Positions 45,760-55,629 of a stretch of DNA of 64,000 nt are shown here, piece by piece. Each line of letters opens with the position of its first letter. Position 1 is the stretch's first letter. The stretch spans positions 1 through 64,000 of the forward strand of contig NZ_ATVN01000011.1 in NCBI RefSeq assembly GCF_000420745.1, in the 5' to 3' direction. The DNA is from Pseudorhodobacter ferrugineus DSM 5888 (GTDB lineage Bacteria > Pseudomonadota > Alphaproteobacteria > Rhodobacterales > Rhodobacteraceae). The position numbers and the translations under genes are program-made. The notes beneath the pieces were generated by a model. That model had not been told where the DNA came from, made no database searches, and was given only the letters and a program-made list of their open reading frames with translations.

Positions 45760-46166
45760 CCAACCGCATTCACGACAGCTTTGCCAAACAAGCCCTTATG
45801 GCAACCTTTGGCGCAAAACTAACCGCCGTTTCCCCGGGCAAGGTAGAAATCACCGCGCCCATCCTGCCCCTCGCGCATCAACAGCACGGGGTCGGCCACG
45901 CAGGCCTGACCTTCGCACTGGCCGATACCGCAGGCGGGTACGCGGCCCTGACGCTGATGGAAGAAACCCGCGAGGTGATGACGGTCGAGGCGAAAATCAA
46001 CCTCCTCGCCCCCGCGCGCGGCGACCACCTCATCGCGCGCGGCGAAGTCTTGCGCGCAGGCCGCCGCCTTACGGTCGTCCGCGCCGATGTCTTTGCATAT
46101 GAAAACGGGGCCGAGACGTGCATCGCAGCCCTCCAAGCCACGATGATCGCCGTCGACCCCGCCTAA
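45756..46166 (+). CDS. PaaI-family hotdog thioesterase
   Basis: A 136-residue hotdog-fold protein with the PaaI-type motif HQQHGVGHAGLTFALADTAGGYAAL (about 44-68), which positions the acyl-CoA thioester. Whole-length match to the fold. Substrate unknown. It is translationally coupled to pdeM by a 4-base overlap, which looks like a coincidence of operon packing. Confidence 0.88.
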   Translation: MTNRIHDSFAKQALMATFGAKLTAVSPGKVEITAPILPLAHQQHGVGHAGLTFALADTAGGYAALTLMEETREVMTVEAKINLLAPARGDHLIARGEVLRAGRRLTVVRADVFAYENGAETCIAALQATMIAVDPA

Positions 46167-46184
46167 ACCGTCGCTTTTTTGGGC

Positions 46185-47075
46185 CTAGGCCGTCAAACCT
46201 TCAGGCTCGGCCAACCCATTGGCGCGGCAACAGGCCGTCACAGTATTGGCCAACAGGCACGCAATCGTCATTGGCCCCACACCACCCGGCACAGGCGTAA
46301 TCGCCCCTGCCACCGCAGCGCAGCTCTCAAACTCCGCATCCCCAACCAACACCGTTTTGCCGCCCCGTTCAATCCGGTTGATGCCCACGTCAATCACCGT
46401 GGCCCCCGGTTTCACATAGTCGCCCGTAATCATCTCGGGCCGCCCAACAGCGGCCACCAAAATATCGGCCCCACGGCACACGGCGGCCAAATCCTTGGTC
46501 CGGCTATGGGCAATCGTCACCGTACAGCTATCACCCAACAGCAATTGCGCCATCGGCTTGCCCACAATATTGCTGCGCCCCACCACAACCGCATTCAACC
46601 CCGACAAGCTGCCATGATGGTCGCGCAGCATCATCAAACAACCCAGCGGCGTGCACGGCACCATGCTTTTCTGCCCCGTCCCCAACAAGCCAACGTTTGA
46701 GATATGAAACCCGTCCACATCCTTGGCCGGATCAATACTGTTGATCACCAACTCCGAATTCAAATGCGCCGGCAGCGGCAATTGCACCAAAATCCCATGA
46801 ATTTTCGGATCGGCGTTCAGCTTGGCGATCAGCGCCAGCAAGTCCACCTCGGCCGTGTCCGCAGGCAGCTTATGCTCAATCGAGGTCATGCCAACCTCAA
46901 CCGTCATCTTGCCCTTCGATTTCACATAAACCTCAGACGCAGGGTCAGACCCAACCAAAACCACAGCCAACCCCGGCGTGATCCCGTGCTCTTCCACCAG
47001 CCGCGCCACATGCGCCGCCACTTGCCCCCTTACCTTGGCCGCAAATACCTTGCCGTCGATGATCACCGCGCTCAT
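46185..47075 (-). CDS. folD: Bifunctional methylene-THF dehydrogenase/cyclohydrolase
   Basis: A 296-residue enzyme interconverting 5,10-methylene-THF and 10-formyl-THF. Motifs: Y-x3-K as YVKSKGK (about 50-56), VQLPLP, PCTPLG, and the NADP-binding [11 protein letters not shown]. Length is usual. ATG 47075 has AAAGGAGA upstream and gives the family N-terminus. The frame stays open upstream through a 58-codon stretch (see next entry). fhs lies just upstream in the same direction; together they make formyl-THF. Confidence 0.95.
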   Translation of the reverse strand: MSAVIIDGKVFAAKVRGQVAAHVARLVEEHGITPGLAVVLVGSDPASEVYVKSKGKMTVEVGMTSIEHKLPADTAEVDLLALIAKLNADPKIHGILVQLPLPAHLNSELVINSIDPAKDVDGFHISNVGLLGTGQKSMVPCTPLGCLMMLRDHHGSLSGLNAVVVGRSNIVGKPMAQLLLGDSCTVTIAHSRTKDLAAVCRGADILVAAVGRPEMITGDYVKPGATVIDVGINRIERGGKTVLVGDAEFESCAAVAGAITPVPGGVGPMTIACLLANTVTACCRANGLAEPEGLTA

Positions 47076-47249
47076 TTTGTCTCCTTTGGGGCATCCGCCC
47101 CCAATACCGTTTTTTCGCGCGCAATCGACCAGCCAATCAACTGCCACCGCCTTTACCACAGCGGCGCGGTCAATAAATCCCGCCCGCAGGGCCAACAACC
47201 CAATCAGCGCCACATTCAGTCGGTCATTCTCGGCCAGAATATCTTGCAT
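47076..47249 (-). other. 58-codon open stretch in frame with folD
   Basis: From ATG 47249 the frame reads [20 protein letters not shown] and on to [16 protein letters not shown], directly into folD with no stop. It is hydrophobic-helical in its first half, with three closely placed alanine/valine-rich turns, and protein-like in composition. It could be an N-terminal extension of FolD, or a coding relic. The strong ribosome site inside its end favours the normal FolD start. Confidence 0.3.
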
Positions 47250-47348
47250 CGCCTCACACTCGGCTGGGCGCTTCTTCCTGTCTTTGTCTTTGCTATCGGG
47301 CCCGCTGCGAACCGCTCGGCAAGTCAGGTCAAGATCATCAAACAAGAC

Positions 47349-47375
47349 GGGGGGGCACAGCGTCCGCACCCCCCC
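47349..47375 (-). terminator. Hairpin between fhs and folD
   Basis: GGGGGGG (47349-47355) faces CCCCCCC (47369-47375) across a 13-base loop, 8 bases after the fhs stop. No long T-run follows, so it may only partly reduce read-through. Confidence 0.5.
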
Positions 47376-47382
47376 AATTATT

Positions 47383-49059
47383 TTAGAACAAGCCCTCAAC
47401 ATTGCCGTCCGCATTCAGGCGGATCACTTCGGCACTTGGCACCCGTGGCAGGCCCGGCATCGTCATGATCTCACCACAGATCACCACAATAAACCCGGCC
47501 CCCGCGCTCAGACGCACTTCGCGCACAGGGACCGAATGCCCCGTCGGCGCGCCGCGCAGGTTCGGATCGGTGCTGAACGAATACTGCGTTTTCGCCATGC
47601 ACACAGGCAAATGGCCATACCCAGCCTCTTCCCACGCCTTCAACTGCGACCGGATCGACTTATCCGCAAGCACGTCATCCGCATGGTAAATCCGTTTTGC
47701 AATCGTCTCGATCTTTTGCATCAGCGGCATCTCGTCGGGGTACAAAGGCGCAAAGTTCGATGCACCCGATTCCGCCAATTGCACAACCTTCTTGGCCAGA
47801 TCTTCAATCCCAGCCGACCCTTGGGCCCAGTGCTTGCACAAGATCGCCTCAGATCCCTGCGATTTCACATAGTCCTTAACGGCTTGCACTTCGGCCTCGG
47901 TATCCGACACAAAATGGTTGATCGCCACAACAACGGGCACACCAAACGACTTCAGGTTGCCAATGTGACGGCCAAGGTTCGGGCACCCCTTTTTCACCGC
48001 ATCTACATTTTCCGCGCCCAAGTCAGCCTTGGCCACGCCACCGTTCATCTTCATCGCCCGCACAGTCGCGACCAACACCACCGCATCGGGCGCAAGCCCT
48101 GCCTTGCGGCACTTGATGTTCATAAACTTCTCAGCGCCCAAATCGGCACCAAAACCAGCTTCGGTCACAACATACTCGCCCAGCTTCAACGCGGTTTTCG
48201 TTGCAATGACCGAGTTACAGCCATGTGCGATATTCGCAAACGGGCCACCATGCACGAACGCCGGGTTGTTCTCCAATGTCTGCACCAAATTCGGCTGCAT
48301 CGCGTCTTTCAGCAACACCGTCATCGCGCCATCGGCCTTGATGTCGCGGCAATAGACCGGCGTTTTGTCACGGCGATACGCCACAACAATATCCCCCAAA
48401 CGCTTTTCCAAATCGGCCAGATCATTGGACAGGCACAAAATCGCCATGACCTCGGACGCCACGGTAATGTCAAACCCTGTCTGGCGCGGGAAACCGTTCG
48501 CCACTCCGCCAAGGTTCACCACCACATCGCGCAGCGCGCGGTCGTTCATATCCATCACGCGGCGCCACACCACACGGCGCGCGTCGATGTCCAGCTCGTT
48601 GCCCCAATAGACGTGGTTGTCGATCATCGCCGACAGCAGGTTATGCGCCGATGTAATTGCGTGAAAGTCACCCGTGAAATGCAGGTTCATCTCTTCCATC
48701 GGCACAACCTGCGCAAAGCCGCCGCCAGCCGCCCCGCCCTTCATGCCAAAGTTCGGCCCAAGGCTGGCTTCACGAATACAGATCACAGCCTTCTTGCCAA
48801 TGCGGTTCAAACCATCGCCAAGGCCAACAGTCGTCGTGGTCTTGCCTTCGCCAGCAGGGGTCGGGTTGATCGCGGTCACCAAAACCAGCTTGCCGTTTTT
48901 ACGATCCGCCAGGGATGCGATAAACTCTTGGCTCACCTTCGCCTTGTCATGGCCGTAGGGCAGCAAATGCTCGGACGGAATCCCCAACTTGTCGCCAATT
49001 TCCATAATCGGCCGCTTCTTCGCTTCGCGCGCAATCTCAATATCGGTCTTAAATGCCAT
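47383..49059 (-). CDS. fhs: Formate-tetrahydrofolate ligase
   Basis: A 558-residue enzyme that makes 10-formyl-THF from formate, ATP and THF. The ATP-binding motif [14 protein letters not shown] (about 65-78) and [14 protein letters not shown] are present. ATG 49059 gives the usual N-terminus ([18 protein letters not shown]); an earlier in-frame GTG has no room for a ribosome site. In Roseobacter-type bacteria Fhs with FolD supports formaldehyde/formate and methyl-group oxidation or serine metabolism. Confidence 0.95.
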   Translation of the reverse strand: MAFKTDIEIAREAKKRPIMEIGDKLGIPSEHLLPYGHDKAKVSQEFIASLADRKNGKLVLVTAINPTPAGEGKTTTTVGLGDGLNRIGKKAVICIREASLGPNFGMKGGAAGGGFAQVVPMEEMNLHFTGDFHAITSAHNLLSAMIDNHVYWGNELDIDARRVVWRRVMDMNDRALRDVVVNLGGVANGFPRQTGFDITVASEVMAILCLSNDLADLEKRLGDIVVAYRRDKTPVYCRDIKADGAMTVLLKDAMQPNLVQTLENNPAFVHGGPFANIAHGCNSVIATKTALKLGEYVVTEAGFGADLGAEKFMNIKCRKAGLAPDAVVLVATVRAMKMNGGVAKADLGAENVDAVKKGCPNLGRHIGNLKSFGVPVVVAINHFVSDTEAEVQAVKDYVKSQGSEAILCKHWAQGSAGIEDLAKKVVQLAESGASNFAPLYPDEMPLMQKIETIAKRIYHADDVLADKSIRSQLKAWEEAGYGHLPVCMAKTQYSFSTDPNLRGAPTGHSVPVREVRLSAGAGFIVVICGEIMTMPGLPRVPSAEVIRLNADGNVEGLF

Positions 49060-49306
49060 GATGTCCGTCACTCCCTGCGTGAACCACCCCTATCGGGCCT
49101 TGGCATCGGTGTAGCCAGTCCGTTTGCGCCAAGAAAGGGCGTTTCCGACGCATCCCGCGCCAAATTCGCCAGTGCTGGTTTCCGATAAGAGAATCTTGGT
49201 CAATGCAGAAACTTTTTGCAATTTCGGACGGTCAAAAAACGCCATGTTAACGAAACCATAAGGAGCTGGGTGCGTTACTTCAGGGATGCTGCCACAGGAG
49301 GTTTCT

Positions 49307-49393
49307 ATGCAAACGCCACGTATCGCCCTTTTCTTCAATACAGTTCTTGGTATCGGAATGCTGATATCGGCGGCAGTCCTGTCGCTGCTTTAG
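49307..49393 (+). CDS. 28-residue membrane peptide
   Basis: ATG 49307 is preceded by CAGGAGG at six bases, the best ribosome site in this region. The product is MQTPRIALFFNTVLGIGMLI followed by SAAVLSLL: one membrane helix with a basic N-terminus. Its stop overlaps the stop of the convergent MOSC gene. Family unknown. Confidence 0.5.
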   Translation: MQTPRIALFFNTVLGIGMLISAAVLSLL

Positions 49394-49971
49394 GCACCGC
49401 ACCAACGGCGCTGGTCCGGAATATGCAGGGTAATTTCATCGCCCAGCCGGAACAGCCCTTCCCGCTCCACCCAAGCAGTCACGCCGCGCCGCCCTTTGGC
49501 CGCCGCCTTGAATGCCGCGCCCTTATCGGGGTGCTGGCCTTCAATCGGGCGGGCCGGCAAACTGCACGGGCGGTTCTCCATATCCACCACCAAAGTGGCC
49601 CCACTCTGGCCTTGCAACCGCGATGACGGCGGCACATGCGTAAAATCAGGGATCCCCGAAACAACCATCGTCGTGCCCAACAACGCGGGGTCCAAGGTCT
49701 CTAGCCCCATATCCTTAGCAATCACCGCCAACTCCTCGGCACAGAGCACCGCAAATTGCCGTGTATTGCGTATCTCGGTGCCGCGCGGGTGCTGCTCGGT
49801 GACACGGCTACACGATCCCCGCGTCAACCCGCCATGCGCCTCACCCGCGGGGCCCGCAAACCGTGCCATAATCTCGGGCACCGCTTGGCTGTTCAGCGCT
49901 GCACCACGGTCTGGCACCACGCCCAACCACACCACGCGCCCCACAATATCGGTCTTTTTCAACGCGGGCAT
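49390..49971 (-). CDS. MOSC-domain protein
   Basis: A 193-residue protein covered by a MOSC domain, the C-terminal module of molybdenum-cofactor sulfurases, which often handles sulfur or Moco. The segment SCSRVTEQHPRGTEIRNTRQFAVLCAEELAVIA fits the family; the single cysteine at about residue 53 is a possible sulfur carrier. Substrate unknown. Directly follows the methyltransferase gene (6-base gap), the two probably co-transcribed. Confidence 0.85.
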   Translation of the reverse strand: MPALKKTDIVGRVVWLGVVPDRGAALNSQAVPEIMARFAGPAGEAHGGLTRGSCSRVTEQHPRGTEIRNTRQFAVLCAEELAVIAKDMGLETLDPALLGTTMVVSGIPDFTHVPPSSRLQGQSGATLVVDMENRPCSLPARPIEGQHPDKGAAFKAAAKGRRGVTAWVEREGLFRLGDEITLHIPDQRRWCGA

Positions 49972-49977
49972 GGCACC

Positions 49978-50763
49978 TCACACCGTTAGGGTAAAAAACA
50001 CGCGTCGAAACGGCATCAAGGCCCCGCCATCCGGCAACAGCGGATAGGCTGCGCCCAACGCCGCATCATAGGCATGCAAAAACGCGGTCGTCTCGTCCTC
50101 GCTCAGGCGCTCCAACACGGGTCGCATCGCCGTACTTTGCGTGAACGCCCGAACCGGATGCCCGTCGGCTTGCGGCTCCAGTCGCTGCACATATTCGCTT
50201 TCCCAAGCCAAGACCTTACCCAAGGGGGCCAGCATTTCCCAATATTTCAAAGCGGCCAAAACAGGGGTTTCGGGCAAATCGGCAAAACGATCGGCAAACA
50301 GCGCCGCAGCAATATCGCGGATAAACCTGTGCGATGGCGCGCCCCATTGCCGTGGCATTTGCACCGCCAACACCCCGCCACGTGCCAACATCGCCGCCAG
50401 CCGTGGCATCATCGCCTCATGCCCGCCGACCCAATGCAGCGCCGCATTGGAAAAGATCAGCGCTGGCTTGGTGTCTGGGTCCCAGTCGGTCACGTCCGCC
50501 TCGAGCAGGTCGCAATAGGCCCCGGTTTTCTCCGCCTCGGCCAACATCGCGGGCGAGCTGTCAATGCCAATCAGCTGCCGCCCCGCCGCACCGCATCCAA
50601 AGCGTTCAGCCAAAGCGCCGCCAACCGCGCCATTACCGCAGCACAGATCAATCACCGCACCGTCCGGCAAATCCGGCACCTGCGCTAACAAATCCAGCGC
50701 AGGCCGCAAACGCAACCCGCCAAACCGCGCATAGCGTTCCGGATTCCAATCGCTTTGGGTCAT
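49978..50763 (-). CDS. Class I SAM-dependent methyltransferase (Tam-like)
   Basis: A 261-residue methyltransferase with the SAM-binding motif VIDLCCGNGAVGGAL (about 37-51), an acidic strand LIGIDSSPAMLA and SNAALHWVGGHEAMMPRLAAMLARGGVLAVQMP. The overall pattern matches trans-aconitate 2-methyltransferase. ATG 50763 fits family length. MOSC gene directly downstream. Confidence 0.85.
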   Translation of the reverse strand: MTQSDWNPERYARFGGLRLRPALDLLAQVPDLPDGAVIDLCCGNGAVGGALAERFGCGAAGRQLIGIDSSPAMLAEAEKTGAYCDLLEADVTDWDPDTKPALIFSNAALHWVGGHEAMMPRLAAMLARGGVLAVQMPRQWGAPSHRFIRDIAAALFADRFADLPETPVLAALKYWEMLAPLGKVLAWESEYVQRLEPQADGHPVRAFTQSTAMRPVLERLSEDETTAFLHAYDAALGAAYPLLPDGGALMPFRRVFFTLTV

Positions 50764-50882
50764 AGGTGCCGCTCCACTCTGCTTGCCCGCAACATATCCC
50801 GCGCGCACAGCGCCAAAGCAAACGCTTTCCTACCAAGCCCCGAAATTCGCCACGCTTTCTCTCATCCCGTTGCCAAAGTGCA

Positions 50883-50910
50883 AAACGCCGCAGGTTTCCC
50901 CACGGCGTTT
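50883..50910 (-). terminator. Intrinsic terminator of ftsH
   Basis: AAACGCCG (50883-50890) pairs with CGGCGTTT (50903-50910); on the minus strand it ends CGGCGTTTTGC. It starts about 20 bases after the ftsH stop. Confidence 0.7.
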
Positions 50911-50932
50911 GCTCTCGCGCGTTCAAAAACCC

Positions 50933-52840
50933 TCAGGCTTGCGGCTCAGGCTCCATCCCACCCTTAGGCGCTTTGGGTTTGGTCTTGGGGATCGCCACGA
51001 CCGACGCAGTTTCCCCTCCCGACGGCTTGTCATGATCATCATTGCCGCCCAGCTTTTCACCGGCCACGACCTTTTTGATCTCATCGCCCGTCAGCGTCTC
51101 ATACTCCAACAGACCTTGGGCCAAACGCTCGAATCCTTCATTTTTTTCCAAAAGGATTTTGCGGGCAAGCGCATAGCCCTCGTCAATCAGAACCTTCACT
51201 TCTTCTTCGATCAGGTTCTTGGTATCGGCCGAAACAGAAAAGCCGCCCGTTTGCCCCTGATAGCCCTGATGCGCCTCGGCATAATCGATATTACCAATCT
51301 TATCCGACATACCCCAGCGCATAACCATCGCACGGGCCAAAGCGCTGGCCTGCATGATGTCGCCCGACGGGCCGTTCGACACGCCCTCTTCACCCCATTT
51401 GATAATCTCGGCAGCCTTGCCGGCCATCGTCATGGCAATCCGTTGTTTGCACTGATCTTTGTGCATGTTCAGCTGGTCCATCTCGGGCAGGCTCATCACC
51501 ATCCCCAGCGCACCACCGCGCGGAATAATCGTGGCCTTATAGACGGGATCACATTTCGGCAGCGCCATGCCCACAATCGCATGCCCCGCCTCGTGGTACG
51601 CGGTATGCTCTTTTTGCTCGGCGGTGAGCACCATGCTCCGGCGTTCTGCCCCCATCATCACCTTGTCTTTGGCTTGTTCAAAATCGTGCATGGTCACAAA
51701 ACGGCGGCCCACCCGCGCGGCCATCAACGCCGCCTCATTCACAAGGTTGGCCAAATCCGCGCCCGAAAACCCGGGTGTGCCCCGTGCAATAATCCGCAAA
51801 TCGACATCGGGGCCAACCGGCACTTTACGCGCATGCACGGTCAAAATCTTCTCACGGCCCTTGATATCGGGGTTGGGCACTTGGATTTGGCGGTCAAAAC
51901 GGCCGGGGCGCAGCAGCGCAGGGTCCAGCACATCCTTACGGTTGGTCGCGGCCACGATGATCACACCCTCGTTCGCCTCAAACCCGTCCATTTCCACCAG
52001 CAACTGGTTCAGCGTCTGTTCACGTTCATCATTGCCGCCGCCCATGCCAACGCCACGTGCGCGGCCTACCGCATCAATTTCGTCGATAAACACGATACAG
52101 GGCGCATTCTTTTTCGCCTGTTCAAACATATCGCGCACGCGGCTTGCGCCCACGCCTACGAACATTTCCACGAAATCCGAACCGGAAATGGTGAAAAACG
52201 GCACGCCCGCCTCACCTGCAATCGCGCGGGCCAGCAAGGTCTTACCGGTCCCGGGGGGGCCAACAAGCAACGCTCCTTTCGGAATTTTACCACCCAAACG
52301 GCTGTATTTCTGCGGGTTGCGCAGGAATTCAACAATTTCTTCCAGCTCTTCTTTGGCCTCATCAATGCCTGCCACATCATCAAACGTCACGCGGCCATTC
52401 TTTTCGGTCAACAGCTTGGCCTTGGATTTGCCAAAGCCCATCGCCCCGCCCTTACCGCCGCCTTGCATCCGGTTCATAAAGAAAATCCAGATCCCGATCA
52501 GCACAAGGAACGGCAACCACAGCGACAGCAGGCCAAAGAACCCCGATTGTTCCTGCGGCTTGGCGACAACCTCAACCTCTTTGGCGATTAGCCGGTCGGT
52601 CACATCTTCGCCTTGCGGCTTGATGACAGTGAAATCCTTGCCATCCTTGCCACGCACGGTGATTGTTTCGCCATCCAGCGTCACGCTGGCCACTTCGCCT
52701 GCGTCCACCCGTTCAATAAAGTCGGAATATGACACCGACCGCGATGATGTTGTCGTTTGCCCACCACTGAACAGGTTGAACAAAGCAAGGATCAAGACCA
52801 AAAGGACGACCCAGAATGCGATATTTCGTGCATTTCCCAC
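50933..52840 (-). CDS. ftsH: ATP-dependent zinc metalloprotease FtsH
   Basis: A 635-residue membrane-bound AAA+ protease. Two N-terminal membrane helices (about 7-25 and 100-120) flank a small periplasmic domain. Walker [14 protein letters not shown] (about 190-202), Walker [15 protein letters not shown] as [10 protein letters not shown], and the zinc site HEAGHAIVG (near 415) are intact. It degrades misfolded and short-lived membrane and cytoplasmic proteins. GTG 52840 follows AGGAGAAGC. It lies 75 bases downstream of tilS, an order (tilS-ftsH) common in bacteria. Confidence 0.97.
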   Translation of the reverse strand: MGNARNIAFWVVLLVLILALFNLFSGGQTTTSSRSVSYSDFIERVDAGEVASVTLDGETITVRGKDGKDFTVIKPQGEDVTDRLIAKEVEVVAKPQEQSGFFGLLSLWLPFLVLIGIWIFFMNRMQGGGKGGAMGFGKSKAKLLTEKNGRVTFDDVAGIDEAKEELEEIVEFLRNPQKYSRLGGKIPKGALLVGPPGTGKTLLARAIAGEAGVPFFTISGSDFVEMFVGVGASRVRDMFEQAKKNAPCIVFIDEIDAVGRARGVGMGGGNDEREQTLNQLLVEMDGFEANEGVIIVAATNRKDVLDPALLRPGRFDRQIQVPNPDIKGREKILTVHARKVPVGPDVDLRIIARGTPGFSGADLANLVNEAALMAARVGRRFVTMHDFEQAKDKVMMGAERRSMVLTAEQKEHTAYHEAGHAIVGMALPKCDPVYKATIIPRGGALGMVMSLPEMDQLNMHKDQCKQRIAMTMAGKAAEIIKWGEEGVSNGPSGDIMQASALARAMVMRWGMSDKIGNIDYAEAHQGYQGQTGGFSVSADTKNLIEEEVKVLIDEGYALARKILLEKNEGFERLAQGLLEYETLTGDEIKKVVAGEKLGGNDDHDKPSGGETASVVAIPKTKPKAPKGGMEPEPQA

Positions 52841-52914
52841 GAAGCTTCTCCTTCACGCGCTGCACCAAAAGGGGCATCAGCTTTGAACTTAAAATAGACA
52901 TAAGTTTCAACTGT

Positions 52915-54186
52915 TCAATGCGATAGTACAAATTGATTGAAAGGCGCGACAATGCGCGCGTCAAAACCTGCCGGAAAACCCGCCAACGGGGCCGCAATTA
53001 CCACATCATCATACCACACCGCAGGCGAAACCAGCAAAGAATCCCGACTGTGGCCTGTGGCTTTCCAACCTTTGCACTGGCGCAAACCGTCAGGGCCCAA
53101 GGCCCGTACCTCCTGCCCCGCCGCAAACGGCCCGTCCACTTGCCAACGCCCGTCCCAATCGTCGCCCGCAACCGAAATCAGCCCCGCAACCGCCCGTGGT
53201 TCGCGCACAACCCGAAACGCCGCCGCAGAAACCCTGATCCGGCAACCTGCCAAAGTCGCGTCATGGCCCTGCGCAATCGCCATCATCACCCGATCCACGC
53301 CAGACCCGCGCGGCGCATAGCCCGCCCCAGAAATCCAGCGCAGCGCCGCAATCAGCAACCGCCGCTGCACGTCTTGTTCCGTTCTGTCCCACGCCTGCCT
53401 GTCAAAAACCACCTCGCCAGCCCGTTCACTGCACACCCGCATCGCCGCATCGCGGGCCGCAGTTTCAAGCGCGTCTTGCGCCATGCGCAAATTGTGGATC
53501 ACATCGCCCAACGTCTCGACTGTGATCCCCAATGGTTTCAAAGCCTTTAACGCGCGGCGGGCTTTTATGCGCGTGAACCTGTCATTTTCATTGCTGGGAT
53601 CATCCATCCACGAAACGCCGCGGCGTGTCAGATAGCTGCGCAAATCCTTGCGTTCGACTGACAAAAACGGCCGCATAAACCGCACGCCGCCTTGGTTCCA
53701 CCCGCTTTGCATGCCGACCAATCCGCCAATCCCGGCCTTGCGTGCAAGCCCCATCAAAAACGTCTCGGCGTGGTCATCCGCCGTATGCCCCAGAACAATA
53801 TGGGAAATTCCCTGCCCAGCCGCCCAGTCCGCCATCAACCCGTATCGCGCCCGCCGCGCGGCATCCATCAGGTTGCCCGCCACCGCGCCATGTTGCCAAA
53901 CCAACACCGCATGCGGCACACCCATTGATGCGCACAACTGCGCCACCTCCGCCGCCTCGGCTGCTGATCTGTCACGCAGCGCGTGGTCCACCGTCACCGC
54001 ATGCAGCGTAAATCCCTGCATCCGCGCCACCTGCATCATCACAAGCAACGCCCCCACAGAATCGGAACCACCGGAAACCGCAACAGAGACTCCGGTGGGT
54101 CTTTCCTTACCTAAAAACGGGCGTTGCGCAGATTGCATCAGGAACGCGTCCCGTTCCGCCTCTACCGTCAAATCGTCTACTGGCAC
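52915..54186 (-). CDS. tilS: tRNA(Ile)-lysidine synthetase
   Basis: A 423-residue ATP pyrophosphatase. The PP-loop SGGSDS is at about 39-44 and the core runs to about 240; the C-terminal region is shorter than in E. coli, as in other alphaproteobacteria. TilS changes C34 of the CAU tRNA to lysidine for AUA decoding. Translation starts at GTG 54186, overlapping the cpoB stop by 10 bases. Essential gene. Confidence 0.94.
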   Translation of the reverse strand: MPVDDLTVEAERDAFLMQSAQRPFLGKERPTGVSVAVSGGSDSVGALLVMMQVARMQGFTLHAVTVDHALRDRSAAEAAEVAQLCASMGVPHAVLVWQHGAVAGNLMDAARRARYGLMADWAAGQGISHIVLGHTADDHAETFLMGLARKAGIGGLVGMQSGWNQGGVRFMRPFLSVERKDLRSYLTRRGVSWMDDPSNENDRFTRIKARRALKALKPLGITVETLGDVIHNLRMAQDALETAARDAAMRVCSERAGEVVFDRQAWDRTEQDVQRRLLIAALRWISGAGYAPRGSGVDRVMMAIAQGHDATLAGCRIRVSAAAFRVVREPRAVAGLISVAGDDWDGRWQVDGPFAAGQEVRALGPDGLRQCKGWKATGHSRDSLLVSPAVWYDDVVIAAPLAGFPAGFDARIVAPFNQFVLSH

Positions 54187-55004
54187 CCCAGCCCCAACGC
54201 CGCATTCGCAGCCTCAACAGCCGCAGGGTCGGTCGGGAACCGCACGCCAACCTCTTGCAAGGTCACGCAAGCCTCAGGGCCCTGCCCCAATGTCCCCAGC
54301 GCTTGGCCCACTTTCAGCAGCGATTGCGCCGCCATTGGCCCTTCCATATCACCCGAAAACGCCTCCAGCCACGCCCGCGCCGCCTCTGATGTCTCACCCA
54401 GATTGGACAGCGCCTCTCCTCGGTAAAACTGCGCCTGCGCGGTTAGGGGCCCACCCGTATAGGTCTGGGCAAAGGTCGCAAAGAGGTCCGCGGCGCCGCG
54501 AAAGTCACCTTGACCGAGCACCCCCTTGGCCCGGTCAAAATCTGCCTGTTCATTGGTTGCAAGCGACCCACCACCCGAAGATGGCACGCTTGGCACCGCT
54601 GGCGCTACAACAGCCGCGCCACCCGTTTCACCACCCAAAGTCGGTGTGGCACCAATCGCCCCCAAATCGCCGCCTTCAAGCTCGGTCAACCGGAACTCAA
54701 GGTCGCCAATCCGGTTGGTGCCATCGCTGACAACCTTATTGACCCGAAACTCAAGGTCTTCGGTCTTGGCCGTCACCTGCGCAAGTGCTGCTTCGATCGC
54801 ATCAACGCGGTCAAGGATCGACCCGCCAAAACCGCCCGTCGCACCGCCGCCCGTGGTCGACAACTCGGATCGCAAACTTTGCACCGACTGGTTCAGAACC
54901 GTCAATTCCTGCCGAATATCGGCCAAGGTTTGCGCGCGGTCCTGCGCAAACCCTGCCAGTGGCAGCGCCACCAGTACGATTGCCATAAAGCCCGCGCGCA
55001 TCAT
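54177..55004 (-). CDS. cpoB: Tol-Pal coordination protein CpoB/YbgF
   Basis: A 275-residue periplasmic protein: signal peptide (about 1-20), N-terminal coiled coil (about 25-115, with VLNQSVQSLRSELS), a proline/glycine linker, and C-terminal TPR-like repeats (about 150-275, KGVLGQGDFRGAADLFATFAQTY … AQFYRGEALSNLGETSEAARAWLEAF). CpoB links Tol-Pal constriction to peptidoglycan synthesis. It overlaps tilS by 10 bases. Confidence 0.92.
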   Translation of the reverse strand: MMRAGFMAIVLVALPLAGFAQDRAQTLADIRQELTVLNQSVQSLRSELSTTGGGATGGFGGSILDRVDAIEAALAQVTAKTEDLEFRVNKVVSDGTNRIGDLEFRLTELEGGDLGAIGATPTLGGETGGAAVVAPAVPSVPSSGGGSLATNEQADFDRAKGVLGQGDFRGAADLFATFAQTYTGGPLTAQAQFYRGEALSNLGETSEAARAWLEAFSGDMEGPMAAQSLLKVGQALGTLGQGPEACVTLQEVGVRFPTDPAAVEAANAALGLGCQ

Positions 55005-55007
55005 CGT

Positions 55008-55529
55008 TTAGCTACCTGCGCCCAGCGACAAAACCGTCACCGCGCGGCGGTTGCGGCTGTAACAATCCTCAGTGGAACACACCTCTACCGGACGCTCCTT
55101 GCCATAAGAAACGGTACGGATACGGCTGGCAGCAACCCCTTGCGACACAAGGAAGTTCTGCGCAGCAGACGCGCGGCGCGCACCCAGTGCAAGGTTGTAC
55201 TGGCGTGTGCCTTGCTCATCGGCATGGCCTTCAACGATAAGCGCATAATCGCTGTTGGTCTGCAACCACTGTGCCTGCCCCGTCAGGGTCTGGCGTGCCT
55301 CATCCGACAAGGTGTTCTGATCAACAGCAAAGAACACCCGATCGCCCAGCGTTTGCTGGAAATAGGCCACCGACCGTGGATCATTCGCGCCACCAAGGCC
55401 TTGGCTGTCAATACCGCCAGCCCCCGCGCCGCCAGCACCACCAGCGCCCGCCCCAAATCGGTCGGGGTTGTTACACGCAGCAAGGCCCAAAACGCCGACC
55501 AGCAGCATCGCTTTCGTAAGATAAGACAT
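55008..55529 (-). CDS. pal: Peptidoglycan-associated lipoprotein Pal
   Basis: A 173-residue lipoprotein (signal ending LGLAAC, cysteine at 19), a glycine-rich linker, and an OmpA-C peptidoglycan-binding domain (about 65-170) with LIVEGHADEQGTRQYNLALGARRA. It anchors the outer membrane to the wall and binds TolB. AAAGGAC ribosome site upstream. Only 3 bases before cpoB. Confidence 0.95.
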   Translation of the reverse strand: MSYLTKAMLLVGVLGLAACNNPDRFGAGAGGAGGAGAGGIDSQGLGGANDPRSVAYFQQTLGDRVFFAVDQNTLSDEARQTLTGQAQWLQTNSDYALIVEGHADEQGTRQYNLALGARRASAAQNFLVSQGVAASRIRTVSYGKERPVEVCSTEDCYSRNRRAVTVLSLGAGS

Positions 55530-55629
55530 CCATTCGTCCTTTTATTAAATGCCCGACTTGGGCCAAAGCCATTAAAGGCTAACGTAGCAGGTTTAAACCG
55601 CCCTGTGAATCAGGCAATCTTCACATTTT

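Noticed and set aside
46978-49188. A 736-codon plus-strand frame opposite fhs
   Set aside because: It is antisense to the unmistakable fhs gene; long antisense frames are common in GC-rich DNA with biased third positions, and its translation is rich in H, R and Q without domains.
49238-49265. TTAACGAAACCATAA as a second CtrA site
   Set aside because: The second half-site is ATAA instead of TTAA, and the match is by chance likely in AT-rich spacer DNA.
49060-49306. Possible THF or other riboswitch before fhs
   Set aside because: No conserved riboswitch core could be recognised in the leader; only weak pairings are present.
50783-52591. A 602-codon plus-strand frame opposite ftsH
   Set aside because: It is the mirror of the ftsH reading frame; no family signature or ribosome site.
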